Below, piece by piece: positions 18,240-28,415 of a stretch of DNA of 64,000 nucleotides. A program made the translations under genes and the position numbers. Every line of letters begins with the position of its first letter. Positions within the stretch are counted from its first letter, which is position 1. Location of the stretch: assembly GCA_903847975.1 (NCBI GenBank), contig CAINFC010000052.1, forward strand, positions 36,716 to 100,715, given 5' to 3'. Under the pieces are notes generated by a model. That model was not told the DNA's origin. It was given only the letters and a program-made list of their open reading frames with translations, and searched no databases. Source of the stretch: an uncultured Acidobacteriota bacterium. GTDB lineage: Bacteria; Acidobacteriota; UBA6911; CAINFC01.

Positions 18240-18268
18240 TTGACATCCCCATGGGCGCCATCTAAAAT
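18240..18268 (+). promoter_or_regulatory. Near-consensus promoter placed for a leaderless kor transcript
   Basis: TTGACA at 18240-18245, a 17-base spacer, and TAAAAT at 18263-18268. The korD start codon begins 6 bases after the -10, where transcription normally starts. No Shine-Dalgarno sequence precedes it. The kor operon mRNA is therefore probably leaderless or nearly so. Confidence 0.7.
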
Positions 18269-18274
18269 CGAGAT

Positions 18275-18541
18275 ATGGAAATATCGCCAAACGAGAAGGA
18301 GGCCGCTCCCGTAGAGAGCAAGAGCCGTGGGACCAGGCCGGAGGTGACTTTTAACGAAAAGGAATGCAAAGGCTGTGAGCTGTGCGTTTCCGTCTGTCCC
18401 AAAAAAATACTCAAACTGGATACTTCGCGGGTGAATGTCAAGGGATATTTTCCCTCGACGATTTACAATCCGGACGAATGCATCGGCTGCGGAAACTGTG
18501 CCAAGATGTGTCCGGATTCGGTGATCACGGTACGAAAATAG
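18275..18541 (+). CDS. korD: 2-oxoacid:ferredoxin oxidoreductase, delta (ferredoxin-like) subunit
   Basis: The 88-residue protein has two 4Fe-4S cluster motifs: CKGCELCVSVCPKK and, 35-40 residues on, CIGCGNCAKMCPDS. This is the bacterial-ferredoxin fold that passes electrons from the catalytic subunits to soluble ferredoxin. The first 22 residues are a polar, probably disordered extension. It is the first gene of a four-gene unit (delta-alpha-beta-gamma). There is no ribosome binding site, and a strong promoter sits immediately before it. Confidence 0.88.
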   Translation: MEISPNEKEAAPVESKSRGTRPEVTFNEKECKGCELCVSVCPKKILKLDTSRVNVKGYFPSTIYNPDECIGCGNCAKMCPDSVITVRK

Positions 18542-18551
18542 GAACCCGGCT

Positions 18552-19622
18552 ATGGCTAAAAAGCTCATGAAGGGGAATGAGGCGATTGCCGCGGCGGCCA
18601 TAAACGCCGGCTGTCGGTATTTCTTCGGCTATCCGATTACCCCGCAGAACGAAATTCCCGAATACATGTCCAAGGAGATGCCCAAAGCCGGCGGGACCTA
18701 CCTGCAGGCGGAATCGGAAGTGGCGGCCATCAATATGGTTTACGGCGCTGCCGGCGCCGGCGCCCGGGTTCTGACATCCTCCTCCAGTCCCGGGATCAGC
18801 CTGATGCAGGAGGGCATATCCTATATCGCTGCCGCGGAACTGCCCTGCGTGATTGTAAACATCATGCGTGCCGGACCGGGCCTGGGCGGGATTCAGCCGG
18901 CACAGGCGGATTACTTTCAGGCCACCAAAGGGGGGGGGCACGGGGACTACCGACTTTTGGTACTGGCACCTTCCAATTTGCAGGAAGCGGTCGACCTGAC
19001 CCAAAAGGCGTTTGACCTGGCGGACCGCTATCGGAACCCGGTCATGATCCTGGCCGACGGGATGATTGGTCAGATTATGGAGCCGGTAGAAATTTTACCG
19101 TATGAGTCCCCCTCCGACCTGCCGGCCAAAGACTGGGCGACCACCGGAACGGTTCACAGCGGCGGGCGCCGCCGGGTTATCAACTCCCTGTTTTTGAATC
19201 CGGACGACCTGGAGAACCACATCGAAGGAATCTATAAAAAATATGCCGAAATGGAATCCCGGGAGGTTCGCTACGAGCTGTTCCAGTGCGAGCAGGCCGA
19301 TGTGATCCTGGTGGCTTACGGGACCATGTCCCGCATTGCCCGCACGGTGATTGAAAAATGCGCCGCCCTTGGTTTGCGCGTCGGCCTGCTGCGACCGATC
19401 ACGCTTTATCCGTTTCCGGCTCCGGCCTTCGATCAGGTCGTCGAAACCGCCCGGGCCTTTCTGGTGGTGGAAATGAGCAAAGGTCAGATGTTGGACGACG
19501 TCAGGATTTCCGTAGCCGGGAGGAGGCCGGTTCACTTTTATGGGCGCACCGGCGGTGTGGTCCCCACGCCCATGGAAATCCTGGAAAAAATACAGGATAT
19601 TTTGGGGAGGCCGCGCCCATGA
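18552..19622 (+). CDS. korA: 2-oxoacid:ferredoxin oxidoreductase, alpha subunit (KorA/VorB family)
   Basis: The 356-residue subunit oxidatively decarboxylates a 2-oxoacid to an acyl-CoA with ferredoxin reduction. It contains the pyrimidine-binding and transketolase-C-like domains: GYPITPQNEIPEYM, AESEVAAINMVYGAAGAGARV, TSSSSPGISLMQEGISY and PCVIVNIMRAGPGLG. The sequence fits the four-subunit group annotated either as 2-oxoglutarate (Kor) or branched-chain 2-oxoacid (Vor) oxidoreductase. Proximity to sucCD and acnA favours 2-oxoglutarate, but specificity is not proven. The stop overlaps korB (ATGA). Confidence 0.88.
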   Translation: MAKKLMKGNEAIAAAAINAGCRYFFGYPITPQNEIPEYMSKEMPKAGGTYLQAESEVAAINMVYGAAGAGARVLTSSSSPGISLMQEGISYIAAAELPCVIVNIMRAGPGLGGIQPAQADYFQATKGGGHGDYRLLVLAPSNLQEAVDLTQKAFDLADRYRNPVMILADGMIGQIMEPVEILPYESPSDLPAKDWATTGTVHSGGRRRVINSLFLNPDDLENHIEGIYKKYAEMESREVRYELFQCEQADVILVAYGTMSRIARTVIEKCAALGLRVGLLRPITLYPFPAPAFDQVVETARAFLVVEMSKGQMLDDVRISVAGRRPVHFYGRTGGVVPTPMEILEKIQDILGRPRP

Positions 19623-20365
19623 AAACAGTCTATGAAAAATCCGCCGGTCTGACCGATGTAACCATGCACTATTGCCCTGGCTGCACCCACGGGGTTATTC
19701 ACAAGCTGGTGGCGGAATCGCTGGTGGAATTGAATGTACTGGACAAGGCGGTGGCGGTAGCCCCGGTAGGCTGCGCGGTTTTTGCCTACGAGTATTTCAA
19801 CTGCGACTCCCAGGAGGCGGCGCACGGACGAGCTCCGGCGGTGGCTACGGGGATCAAGAGGGTTCACCCTGAGAACATTGTTTTCACCTACCAGGGGGAC
19901 GGGGACCTGGCCTCCATCGGAATGGCCGAAATCGTTCATGCCGCGATGCGCGGCGAAAACATCACTGTGATTTTCGTGAACAATGCCATCTACGGCATGA
20001 CCGGTGGCCAGATGGCCCCAACCACCCTGATCGGGCAGCGCACCACCACCTCTCCGGCGGGAAGAAACCAGGCCGGACAGGGGCTGCCGCTGCACATCAG
20101 CGAAATGCTGGCCACCGTGGAGGGTTCGGCCTTCATCGCCCGTGTCGCGGTACACACCATTCCCCGGCTCAATGCCGCCAAGCGCTCCATTAAAAAGGCT
20201 TTTCAGCTGCAGATCGAGGGGCGCGGCTTCAGCATGGTGGAAATCCTTTCCACCTGTCCCACCAACTGGGGCATTTCCCCGGTGGAATCCCTGCGCTGGG
20301 TCGAGGAAAACATGGTGCCCAAGTATCCCCTGGCGGTCTACAAAGATATCGATGGAGGAGCATGA
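19619..20365 (+). CDS. korB: 2-oxoacid:ferredoxin oxidoreductase, beta (thiamine diphosphate) subunit
   Basis: The 248-residue catalytic subunit binds thiamine diphosphate. Seen are HYCPGCTHGVIHKL (cluster/TPP-site cysteines of the family), VGCAVFAYEYFNCD, the TPP motif YQGDGDLASIGMAEIVHAA with the Gly-Asp-Gly turn, and NAIYGMTGGQMAPTT. A longer frame opens upstream at 19358 inside korA; ATG 19619, overlapping the korA stop as ATGA, is the family start. It acts in the cytoplasm with the alpha, gamma and delta subunits. Confidence 0.92.
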   Translation: MKTVYEKSAGLTDVTMHYCPGCTHGVIHKLVAESLVELNVLDKAVAVAPVGCAVFAYEYFNCDSQEAAHGRAPAVATGIKRVHPENIVFTYQGDGDLASIGMAEIVHAAMRGENITVIFVNNAIYGMTGGQMAPTTLIGQRTTTSPAGRNQAGQGLPLHISEMLATVEGSAFIARVAVHTIPRLNAAKRSIKKAFQLQIEGRGFSMVEILSTCPTNWGISPVESLRWVEENMVPKYPLAVYKDIDGGA

Positions 20366-20910
20366 CTATGGCCGAAGAGCGAATCATCATATCCGGGTTC
20401 GGCGGCCAGGGCGTCCTGATGATCGGGAAGCTTTTAGCTCAGGCGGGCATGCAGGAGGGCAAGAATGTCACCTGGCTTCCCTCCTACGGGCCGGAGATGC
20501 GCGGCGGAACGGCCAACTGTTCCGTCATTCTCTCGGATTTCGTAATCGGGGCTCCGGTGGTTTCCGAGGCAACCTGTGTGATTGCCATGAATTTGCCCTC
20601 CCTGGATAAATTTGAATCTGCCGTTCAGCCCGGGGGCTGCCTCCTTTATAATACCTCGCTTATCCCGCGCAGCCCGCAGAGAACGGATATCCGGATTCTG
20701 GCTATTCCGGTTACCGGGATTGCCACCCGGCAGGGAAGTCCCAAGGTGGCAAACGTCGTCATGCTGGGAGCCTATCTGGCCTTAACCGGGGGCGTGCAGA
20801 AGGAGACCGTAGTTACTGCCATAAAGGAGGTACTGGGAACCAAGCAGCATCTGCTGGCCATCAATTTGAATGCCCTGAACGAAGGCATACAGTTTTCTTC
20901 CAAGGAGTAG
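20362..20910 (+). CDS. korC: 2-oxoacid:ferredoxin oxidoreductase, gamma subunit
   Basis: The 182-residue gamma subunit (POR/KOR gamma domain) is needed for CoA-dependent steps. Typical features are the N-terminal [40 protein letters not shown], the [16 protein letters not shown] helix, and a C-terminal helix ending in [11 protein letters not shown] 20362 overlaps the korB stop (ATGA) behind GGAGG; ATG 20368 is an alternative. It is the last recognised subunit of the operon, but an uncharacterised gene follows after 9 bases. Confidence 0.92.
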   Translation: MTMAEERIIISGFGGQGVLMIGKLLAQAGMQEGKNVTWLPSYGPEMRGGTANCSVILSDFVIGAPVVSEATCVIAMNLPSLDKFESAVQPGGCLLYNTSLIPRSPQRTDIRILAIPVTGIATRQGSPKVANVVMLGAYLALTGGVQKETVVTAIKEVLGTKQHLLAINLNALNEGIQFSSKE

Positions 20911-20919
20911 ACCGGGTTT

Positions 20920-21366
20920 ATGCAAAAAGAAAAAATCGTTCTGGAAATCCCTGCCAAGTCGCTGCACCTGGAGCATGCCCACTGCCCGCAGGGCCACAGC
21001 CTGATGGATCCCACGGTTCTGATTAACGGCTACCCTTCGGTAAAAGTCGTCCTTCAATATGGAAGCATTCGAGGCAACGTGCATCTGGACCCCATTTACG
21101 GAAGTTTTCACAACGTTTTTGACGTCGACATCCCCGAAGGGGTAGTTGTGGACATGTTTTGTCCGACTTGCGATGTGCCTTTAGGTGTGCCGCACCATAG
21201 CTGCGATTACTGCTTCTCTCCTGTTTTCGAACTTTATCTCCCCAACGGCGGAATACTGGAAGGGTGTCTTAAAGTCGGGTGCCACCAGCACAAATTGAGG
21301 CTCGTGGATGTCGATGAGCAGCTCGGCATGATCCACGGCCAGGACCAGATCCAGCTGCTGATGTGA
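20920..21366 (+). CDS. Cysteine/histidine-rich protein of unknown function at the end of the kor operon
   Basis: I do not recognise a named family in these 148 residues. Metal-ligand-like groups are spread through the sequence: HCPQGH near residue 22, CPTCDVPLGVPHHSC near 80-95, CDYC following, and GCLKVGCHQHKL near 115-125. They suggest one or two zinc ribbons or an Fe-S site. No signal peptide or membrane segment is seen, so it is probably cytoplasmic. It starts 9 bases after korC in the same direction and is very likely cotranscribed. A role in cluster assembly, metal supply or regulation of the oxidoreductase is a guess from position only. Confidence 0.7.
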   Translation: MQKEKIVLEIPAKSLHLEHAHCPQGHSLMDPTVLINGYPSVKVVLQYGSIRGNVHLDPIYGSFHNVFDVDIPEGVVVDMFCPTCDVPLGVPHHSCDYCFSPVFELYLPNGGILEGCLKVGCHQHKLRLVDVDEQLGMIHGQDQIQLLM

Positions 21367-21400
21367 AGAACCGGCGGTTTCAGATCCGGGACCCAGGGTC

Positions 21401-21649
21401 CTAAATCAGGAAGCCGCACTGGCCGCAAAAAGCCCTTCTTGAAATCCTGCTTTGGAGATGCAATCCGAAGATCAGAATAGGGATTCCTACCAGAAAAGGA
21501 ATAAAAAACAGCCCGATTGCGCAAACCAGAAGCCCGGTTTCTTTTTCCGCTGGGTTTGCTCTGTGGACACCGCCGCAGCCGCAGCCGAGGCATACGGTCT
21601 CTGCGCGGCGAACAGCCAGTGCAATGTCTTGCTCTGAGGCGATTTTCAT
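21401..21649 (-). CDS. Small membrane protein with flanking zinc-ribbon halves
   Basis: The 82-residue product has CLGCGC near residue 20, one long hydrophobic stretch (GLLVCAIGLFFIPFLVGIPILIFGLHL, two short helices or one long one), and CGQC five residues from the end. The paired CxxC-type motifs on both sides of the membrane segment resemble zinc-ribbon membrane proteins of unknown role. I chose ATG 21649 over 21709 because the added residues look non-coding. It is convergent with the kor operon. Reality of the gene is moderately supported; function is unknown. Confidence 0.45.
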   Translation of the reverse strand: MKIASEQDIALAVRRAETVCLGCGCGGVHRANPAEKETGLLVCAIGLFFIPFLVGIPILIFGLHLQSRISRRAFCGQCGFLI

Positions 21650-21660
21650 GGCGAAAAGAC

Positions 21661-21696
21661 GGGAGCCAAAACCATGGGGCAATAGTTTTGGCCCCC
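21661..21696. other. Imperfect inverted repeat upstream of the small membrane-protein gene
   Basis: GGGAGCCAAAAC (21661-21672) pairs with GTTTTGGCCCCC (21685-21696) over 11 of 12 positions with a 12-base loop. No T-run follows on either strand, so it is not a standard terminator. It lies between divergent genes and may be a regulatory site or leader structure. Confidence 0.4.
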
Positions 21697-21724
21697 TAGC
21701 CAAAGTCATTAGTTAGGAGGATTA

Positions 21725-21883
21725 ATGATAGTGGCTATATCTTCTTACCTTCCGGATAAAAAAAAGTTTCTTTTTTTTTGTAAAAAACTAAAAAATTTTT
21801 TGAATTTCGTCAAAAGCAGCCCGACGGGGCATATTGTCCTTTTTCCCCTCTTGTACTACAATCTGGTTTCCCAATTTGCATAA
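21725..21883 (+). CDS. Candidate 52-residue cationic small ORF in the sucC leader
   Basis: AGGAGG at 21715-21720 precedes ATG 21725. The frame stays open for 52 codons and stops at TAA 21881-21883, which overlaps the sucC ribosome binding site (TAAGGAG). The product has a basic hydrophobic core ([19 protein letters not shown]) and a hydrophobic tail. The DNA is far more AT-rich than its surroundings, with long A and T runs. It could be a leader peptide, a small membrane-active peptide, or chance readthrough of an AT-rich promoter-upstream tract. Spacing from the Shine-Dalgarno (4 bases) is short. Low confidence. Confidence 0.25.
   Translation: MIVAISSYLPDKKKFLFFCKKLKNFLNFVKSSPTGHIVLFPLLYYNLVSQFA
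21834..21862 (+). promoter_or_regulatory. Promoter of sucC-sucD-acnA
   Basis: TTGTCC at 21834-21839 and TACAAT at 21857-21862 with a 17-base spacer, 34 bases before the sucC ATG. The preceding AT-rich tract (about 21757-21812, long A and T runs) could act as an UP element. Confidence 0.6.
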
Positions 21884-21896
21884 GGAGTCCCCGATT

Positions 21897-23069
21897 ATGA
21901 ACATTCATGAATATCAGGCCAAGGCCCTTTTCCAGGAATTCGGCGTGGCAACGCTGGGCGGGAAGGCGGCCTTTTCTCCGGAAGAAGCCAAAGCGGCTGC
22001 GGAAGAGCTGGGAGGATCCGTTTGGGTGGTTAAGGCCCAGATTCATGCCGGGGGACGGGGCAAGGCGGGTGGCGTCAAGCTGGCCCGGAGCCCGGAGGAG
22101 GTTGCTTCGATCACCGGAAACCTGCTTGGAAAGACGCTGGTAACCCCGCAGACCGGGCCGGCCGGCAAATTGGTCCAGAAGGTTTTTGTGGAGCAGGGGT
22201 GCCGGATAGCCAGGGAGCTTTATCTGGGAATGGTTCTCGACCGGGCCACATCGAGGATTACGGTCATGGCCTCCACCGAAGGCGGCGTGGAGATTGAGGA
22301 AGTGGCTGCCCGGACTCCCGAGAAAATCGTAAGGGAAGCCATCGACCCCCTGGTTGGCCTGGCCGACTATCAGGGCCGCAACATTGCTTTTGCTCTGGGG
22401 CTAAAAGACAAGGAGGTGGCGCGGGCGGTGCAATTCATGAAGGGGCTCTACCGGCTGATGATTACCAAAGATGCCTCAGTGGTGGAAATCAACCCGCTGG
22501 TTCTTACCGAGGACGGCAATGTGATTGCGCTGGACGGGAAAGTGAACTTTGACGACAACGGCCTTTTCCGGCACCCGGAAATAGAAAAACTCCGGGACCT
22601 TTCCGAGGAGGACCCCAAGGAGACGGAAGCGAAGAGATATGATTTAAGCTATATCTCCCTGGAGGGCAACATCGGCTGTATGGTAAACGGTGCAGGGCTG
22701 GCCATGGCTACCATGGACATTATCAAGCTGGCGGGAGGAGAGCCGGCCAATTTTCTGGATGTGGGCGGGGGGGCCACCGCCGAAAAGGTCACCGCTGCCT
22801 TCAAGATCATTGTGCGGGATCCCAACGTCAAGGTGATACTGGTCAACATCTTCGGCGGAATCATGCGCTGTGATGTGATTGCCGAGGGGATCATTGCTGC
22901 CATCCGGGAGGTCGGATTGACCATGCCGTTGGTGGTTCGTCTGGAAGGGACCAATGTCGAACTGGGAAAGAAAATGCTCGAAGAGGCCCGTCTCAACATT
23001 GTTTCTGCGGAGGACCTCGGAGATGCCGCCCGAAAAGCAGTGGCCTGTTTGAACGGAAGAGGGGAATAG
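21897..23069 (+). CDS. sucC: Succinyl-CoA synthetase (ADP-forming), beta subunit
   Basis: The 390-residue ATP-grasp subunit interconverts succinyl-CoA and succinate with nucleotide phosphorylation in the TCA cycle. Landmarks are [17 protein letters not shown], the [12 protein letters not shown] glycine-rich ATP-grasp loop, [30 protein letters not shown] and [19 protein letters not shown] 21897 has AAGGAG upstream; the frame itself opens at 21834. One base separates its stop from the sucD start. Confidence 0.97.
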   Translation: MNIHEYQAKALFQEFGVATLGGKAAFSPEEAKAAAEELGGSVWVVKAQIHAGGRGKAGGVKLARSPEEVASITGNLLGKTLVTPQTGPAGKLVQKVFVEQGCRIARELYLGMVLDRATSRITVMASTEGGVEIEEVAARTPEKIVREAIDPLVGLADYQGRNIAFALGLKDKEVARAVQFMKGLYRLMITKDASVVEINPLVLTEDGNVIALDGKVNFDDNGLFRHPEIEKLRDLSEEDPKETEAKRYDLSYISLEGNIGCMVNGAGLAMATMDIIKLAGGEPANFLDVGGGATAEKVTAAFKIIVRDPNVKVILVNIFGGIMRCDVIAEGIIAAIREVGLTMPLVVRLEGTNVELGKKMLEEARLNIVSAEDLGDAARKAVACLNGRGE

Positions 23070-23070
23070 G

Positions 23071-23955
23071 ATGAGCGTACTAGTCAATAAGGAAACCAGG
23101 GTGCTCTGCCAGGGAATTACCGGTAAAACCGGGATGTTTCACACCGATCAGGCCATCAAGTACGGTACGCGGATGGTGGCCGGAGTGACGCCGGGGAAAG
23201 CCGGAGAGACAGTTCTCGGCCTCCCCGTTTTCAACACGGTGGCGGAAGCCAGAAATAAAACCGGGTGTACCGCCTCCGTCATTTATGTTCCTCCCGCCTT
23301 TGCGGCCGACTCCATTATGGAAGCGGTGGCCGCCGATCTGGATCTGGTGGTCTGCATTACCGAGGGGATCCCGATTAATGACATGGTCCAGGTAAAGCGG
23401 TTTATGGAGGGGAAGCGGACCCGCCTGATCGGTCCGAACTGTCCCGGCATTATTACCCCCGACGAATGTAAAATCGGAATCATGCCCGGGTACATTCATA
23501 AAAAGGGGCCGATCGGGATTGTCAGCCGGAGTGGCACTCTGACCTACGAGGCTGTCTGGCAGACACGCGAACTGGGTCAGTCCACCTGCGTCGGAATCGG
23601 CGGAGACCCGGTCAACGGGACGAACTTTGTGGATTGCCTGCGCCTGTTCCAGGAGGATGACGAAACCAGGGCGATTGTGATGATCGGCGAAATCGGCGGC
23701 TCCGCGGAGGAAGAAGCCGCCGCTTTCATCCAGGCCAGGGTGACCAAGCCGGTGGTCGGCTTCATCGCCGGACAGACGGCTCCGAAAGGGAAAAGGATGG
23801 GCCATGCCGGGGCCATTATTGCCGGGGGAAAGGGGACCGCTGCGGAAAAGGTGCTGGCTCTTCGGGATGCCGGAGTGGTCATGGCCGGCTCCCCCGCGGA
23901 AATCGGCAGGGAAATGCTGGCACTCTACGCAAAGACATACGGGTGTAAAAATTAA
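23071..23955 (+). CDS. sucD: Succinyl-CoA synthetase, alpha subunit
   Basis: The 294-residue partner of SucC carries the CoA-binding Rossmann domain ([31 protein letters not shown]) and the phosphohistidine segment [21 protein letters not shown], whose histidine is phosphorylated during catalysis. The [19 protein letters not shown] stretch is also diagnostic. AGGGGAATAGG precedes the ATG. It is cotranscribed with sucC and acnA. Confidence 0.97.
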   Translation: MSVLVNKETRVLCQGITGKTGMFHTDQAIKYGTRMVAGVTPGKAGETVLGLPVFNTVAEARNKTGCTASVIYVPPAFAADSIMEAVAADLDLVVCITEGIPINDMVQVKRFMEGKRTRLIGPNCPGIITPDECKIGIMPGYIHKKGPIGIVSRSGTLTYEAVWQTRELGQSTCVGIGGDPVNGTNFVDCLRLFQEDDETRAIVMIGEIGGSAEEEAAAFIQARVTKPVVGFIAGQTAPKGKRMGHAGAIIAGGKGTAAEKVLALRDAGVVMAGSPAEIGREMLALYAKTYGCKN

Positions 23956-23970
23956 GGAAGGGGAACGACT

Positions 23971-26658
23971 ATGTGGCAAGCCGAAACGATTTTGAAAACC
24001 GGATCCGGGGAGTACTTCCTTTCCAGCCTGCCGGCTCTGGCGGCGAGGCAGGGAGCAGACCTTGGGCGACTGCCCTTCTCGATCCGCGTGGTTCTGGAAG
24101 CCGCCCTGCGCCGCTGCGACGGTTCGGTCATCACCGAGCAGCAGGTTCTCGACCTGCTCCGCTGGAAAAACAGAGATGAGCAGCGGCCGGCGATCTCTTT
24201 TTATCCCGGCCGGGTATTGATGCAGGATTTCAGCGGCGTTCCGGTGGTGAACGACCTGGCGGGCATGCGCGCCGCGATGGCGCGACTGGGAAAGGATCCG
24301 GAGCGCATTCAGCCGCTGATTCCGGTCGACCTGGTGGTCGATCATTCCCTGCAGGTGGACTATGCCGGCACCCCGGATGCCCTGCAGCGCAACGTGGATC
24401 TGGATTACAAGCGCAACGGCGAGCGCTATGCCTTTCTGCGCTGGAGCCAGCAGGCCTTCCGCAACCTGCGGATCGCCCCGCCCTCCTCGGGCATTATTCA
24501 CCAGGTCAACATCGAGTTTCTGGCCACCCTGGTTCTGACCCAGGCCATGGAAGGACTTAGCCGGCCGGTGGCATTCCCGGATACGCTCCTCGGCACGGAT
24601 TCTCACACCACCATGGTAAACGGAATGGGGGTTGTCGGCTGGGGTGTGGGCGGCATTGAGGCCGTGGCGGCCATGCTGGGCGAGCCGATCGAAATGCTGA
24701 TTCCGGATGTCATCGGCTTCCGACTGACCGGAGAGCTTCGCGAAGGAGTCACGCCCACGGACCTGACCCTGACCATTACCCAGATGCTGCGCAAAAAGGG
24801 CGTCGTGGAAAAATTCGTGGAGTATTGCGGACCGGGGATTGCCTCTCTTTCGACGGCCGACCGGGTGATGGTGGCCAACATGACCCCGGAAACCGGGGCG
24901 ACCATGGGCTTTTTCCCGGTGGATGCCCAGACGCTGGAATACCTGCGGGCCACGGGGCGGACGGCGGACGCCGTGGATCTGGCAGAACAGTACTACCGCG
25001 CCCAGGGAATGTTCCGGGAGGAAGGACAGCCGGAGCCGCAATTCACCGACATGCTGGAGCTGAATCTGGCGGATGTGGAGCCGAGCCTGGCGGGGCCCAA
25101 GCGCCCGCAGGATCGCGTCTCCCTGAGCACCATGAAGGAAAATTTCCGCAGCTCGCTTTCCAAGCCGACCGCCGAGCGCGGCTACGGCTTGACCGGCGGA
25201 GATCTGGACCGCAGCCAGCCGGTAGAGGGTATGGATGTCCGGCTTCGCCATGGGGCGGTGCTGATTGCCGCGCTGACCTCCTGCACCAACACCTCCAACC
25301 CGTTCGTAATGCTTTCCGCCGGCCTTCTGGCCAAAAAAGCCGTGGAAAAGGGCCTGCAGGTTCCGCCCTATGTCAAATGCAGCCTGACGCCGGGGTCCCG
25401 GGTGGTGGCTTCCTATCTGGATGCCGCCGGACTGATGGAACCCCTGGCCAGGCTGGGGTTCGATCTGGCCGGCTACGGCTGTGCCACCTGCATCGGCAAC
25501 TCCGGTCCACTGCCCGACACCCTGGTCCGGGCAGTCGAGGAAGGGAAAATTGTGGCCGCTTCGGTTCTGTCGGGGAACCGTAACTTCGAGGGGCGCGTTC
25601 ACCCGCAGACCCGGGCGAACTATCTGGCTTCTCCGCCTCTGGTTGTGGCTTATGCCATCGCCGGGACGGTGGATATCGATCTGCAGAGCGAGCCGCTCGG
25701 CATCGGACGGGACGGAAAGCCGGTTTACCTGCGCGACGTTTATCCCACCTCCCGTGAGGTGATGGCTCTCGTCGAAAAGGAGGTTTATCCGCAGCTCTAT
25801 TCCCGGAACTATGCCGGGATTTTCACCGACAGCGAGACCTGGAACCGGATACCCGCGGGGTCCGGAAGTCTCTATCCATGGCAGGCCGATTCCACCTATC
25901 TGCAGGAGCCCCCCTTTCTCCTGGACCTGCCCGCCGAACCTCCGGCCGTCTGCAATATCCGGGATGCGCGCGTGCTCGCCCTGCTGGGCGACTCGGTGAC
26001 CACCGACCACATTTCCCCGGCGGGCAACATAAGCCCGAAAAGCCCGGCCGGTAAATATCTGCTCTCCCTCGGGGTGGCCGTCGAGGACTTCAATGCTTAC
26101 GGAGCCAGGCGGGGAAACGATCGGGTGATGACCCGAGGGACATTCGCCAACGTTCGCCTGCGTAACCTGCTGCTTTCCGGGGTCGAGGGGGGGCTCACCC
26201 TGCACCTGCCGGACGGAGAGCAGAAAACCATTTATGAGGCTGCGGTTCAATACCGGGAGGATGGAGTGCCCCTGGTGGTGATCGCCGGAAAAGAATATGG
26301 TACGGGATCCAGCCGCGACTGGGCCGCCAAAGGAGTCCAGCTGCTCGGTGTGAAGGCCATTCTGGCGGAATCCTTCGAGCGCATTCACCGCTCCAACCTG
26401 GTGGAGATGGGCGTGCTGCCGCTGCAGTTTCTCCCGGGAGACAGCGCCGCCTCCCTGGGCTTGACCGGCCGGGAGGTTTACTCGGTGGAAGGCCTGGAGA
26501 AGGGACTGGCACCCGCAATGACCGTGGAGGTCTGCGCCCGGGCGGAAGACGGGGAGAAGCGATTCCGCATGAAAGCCCGCCTGGATACCCCGGGGGAAGT
26601 GGAATACTACCGCAACGGAGGCGTGCTACAGACCATTCTTTACAAGCAGAGTTCCTAG
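23971..26658 (+). CDS. acnA: Aconitate hydratase A
   Basis: The 895-residue 4Fe-4S aconitase/IRP-type enzyme isomerises citrate and isocitrate. Cluster cysteines are seen in ALTSCTNTSNP (about residue 436) and GYGCATCIGNSGPL (about residues 505-508). Other landmarks are GTDSHTTMVNGMGVVGWGVGG and the swivelling C-terminal domain with GDSVTTDHISPAGNI, NAYGARRGND and EYGTGSSRDWAAKG. It lies 15 bases after sucD in the same operon and ends at a two-way terminator facing gltA. Length and motifs place it with AcnA, not AcnB. Confidence 0.97.
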   Translation: MWQAETILKTGSGEYFLSSLPALAARQGADLGRLPFSIRVVLEAALRRCDGSVITEQQVLDLLRWKNRDEQRPAISFYPGRVLMQDFSGVPVVNDLAGMRAAMARLGKDPERIQPLIPVDLVVDHSLQVDYAGTPDALQRNVDLDYKRNGERYAFLRWSQQAFRNLRIAPPSSGIIHQVNIEFLATLVLTQAMEGLSRPVAFPDTLLGTDSHTTMVNGMGVVGWGVGGIEAVAAMLGEPIEMLIPDVIGFRLTGELREGVTPTDLTLTITQMLRKKGVVEKFVEYCGPGIASLSTADRVMVANMTPETGATMGFFPVDAQTLEYLRATGRTADAVDLAEQYYRAQGMFREEGQPEPQFTDMLELNLADVEPSLAGPKRPQDRVSLSTMKENFRSSLSKPTAERGYGLTGGDLDRSQPVEGMDVRLRHGAVLIAALTSCTNTSNPFVMLSAGLLAKKAVEKGLQVPPYVKCSLTPGSRVVASYLDAAGLMEPLARLGFDLAGYGCATCIGNSGPLPDTLVRAVEEGKIVAASVLSGNRNFEGRVHPQTRANYLASPPLVVAYAIAGTVDIDLQSEPLGIGRDGKPVYLRDVYPTSREVMALVEKEVYPQLYSRNYAGIFTDSETWNRIPAGSGSLYPWQADSTYLQEPPFLLDLPAEPPAVCNIRDARVLALLGDSVTTDHISPAGNISPKSPAGKYLLSLGVAVEDFNAYGARRGNDRVMTRGTFANVRLRNLLLSGVEGGLTLHLPDGEQKTIYEAAVQYREDGVPLVVIAGKEYGTGSSRDWAAKGVQLLGVKAILAESFERIHRSNLVEMGVLPLQFLPGDSAASLGLTGREVYSVEGLEKGLAPAMTVEVCARAEDGEKRFRMKARLDTPGEVEYYRNGGVLQTILYKQSS

Positions 26659-26704
26659 GCCGGAATTCCCTCCTGGGCTGCCCGGTCCTGGCCGGGGGAA
26701 AGCA

Positions 26705-26740
26705 CAAAAAAACCCGCGATGGCCATCGCGGGTTTTTTTT
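26705..26740. terminator. Bidirectional intrinsic terminator between acnA and gltA
   Basis: A perfect 24-base palindrome (26711-26734, arms of 12 bases with core CCCGCGATGG/CCATCGCGGG) has an A-run on its left and eight T residues on its right. It therefore works as a rho-independent terminator for both convergent genes. Confidence 0.92.
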
Positions 26741-26776
26741 GGAACGGTCCGCAGATTCCGGCTGCGAAAGTTGTCT

Positions 26777-28078
<1,302 letters not shown>

Positions 28079-28415
28079 TTGATTGTCCTTACTCGTTTAA
28101 CAAAATTATTTTAATGGATCGGTGAATGGACTTTCCAGCAACCCCGAAATACGTACTTCCATTTTAATCGCCCAGGAGGAAACTCGTCAAGCCTTAATGC
28201 CGCTGCATTTTTGGAAAAATAAGAGCTGCGCAGCCATGCCCGCACTCCTTGGGACGGTTGGCCGGAGGCGTGTTTCCCGCAGCGTTTCGAATCGGCTCCC
28301 CGGCTTGAAAAGAGGCGGCAGATTCAGTAATATCCCGGGAGAGGATGGTAATGGAAAGACAAACAACGGTTCCCCAAAGGGTACTATAAAATAACCAAAA
28401 GACAGGAAACCACCG
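28079..28415. other. Divergent intergenic region gltA / TPR gene
   Basis: This 337-base gap separates two divergently transcribed genes and must hold both promoters. A TATAAA at 28385-28390 is a possible -10 for the TPR gene without a good -35. An AT-rich stretch near 28095-28120 fits a gltA promoter. I see no hairpin, repeat or RNA gene. Confidence 0.4.

Noticed and set aside
23080..26388. Very long minus-strand open frame of 1102 codons across sucD and acnA
   Set aside because: It is antisense to two certain genes, has low-complexity Gly/His/Gln/Arg-rich composition and arises from the GC-biased third codon positions of the real genes.
28122..28394. 90-codon open frame in the gltA / TPR gap
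   Set aside because: No ribosome binding site, no recognisable motif and no coding character; treated as intergenic.
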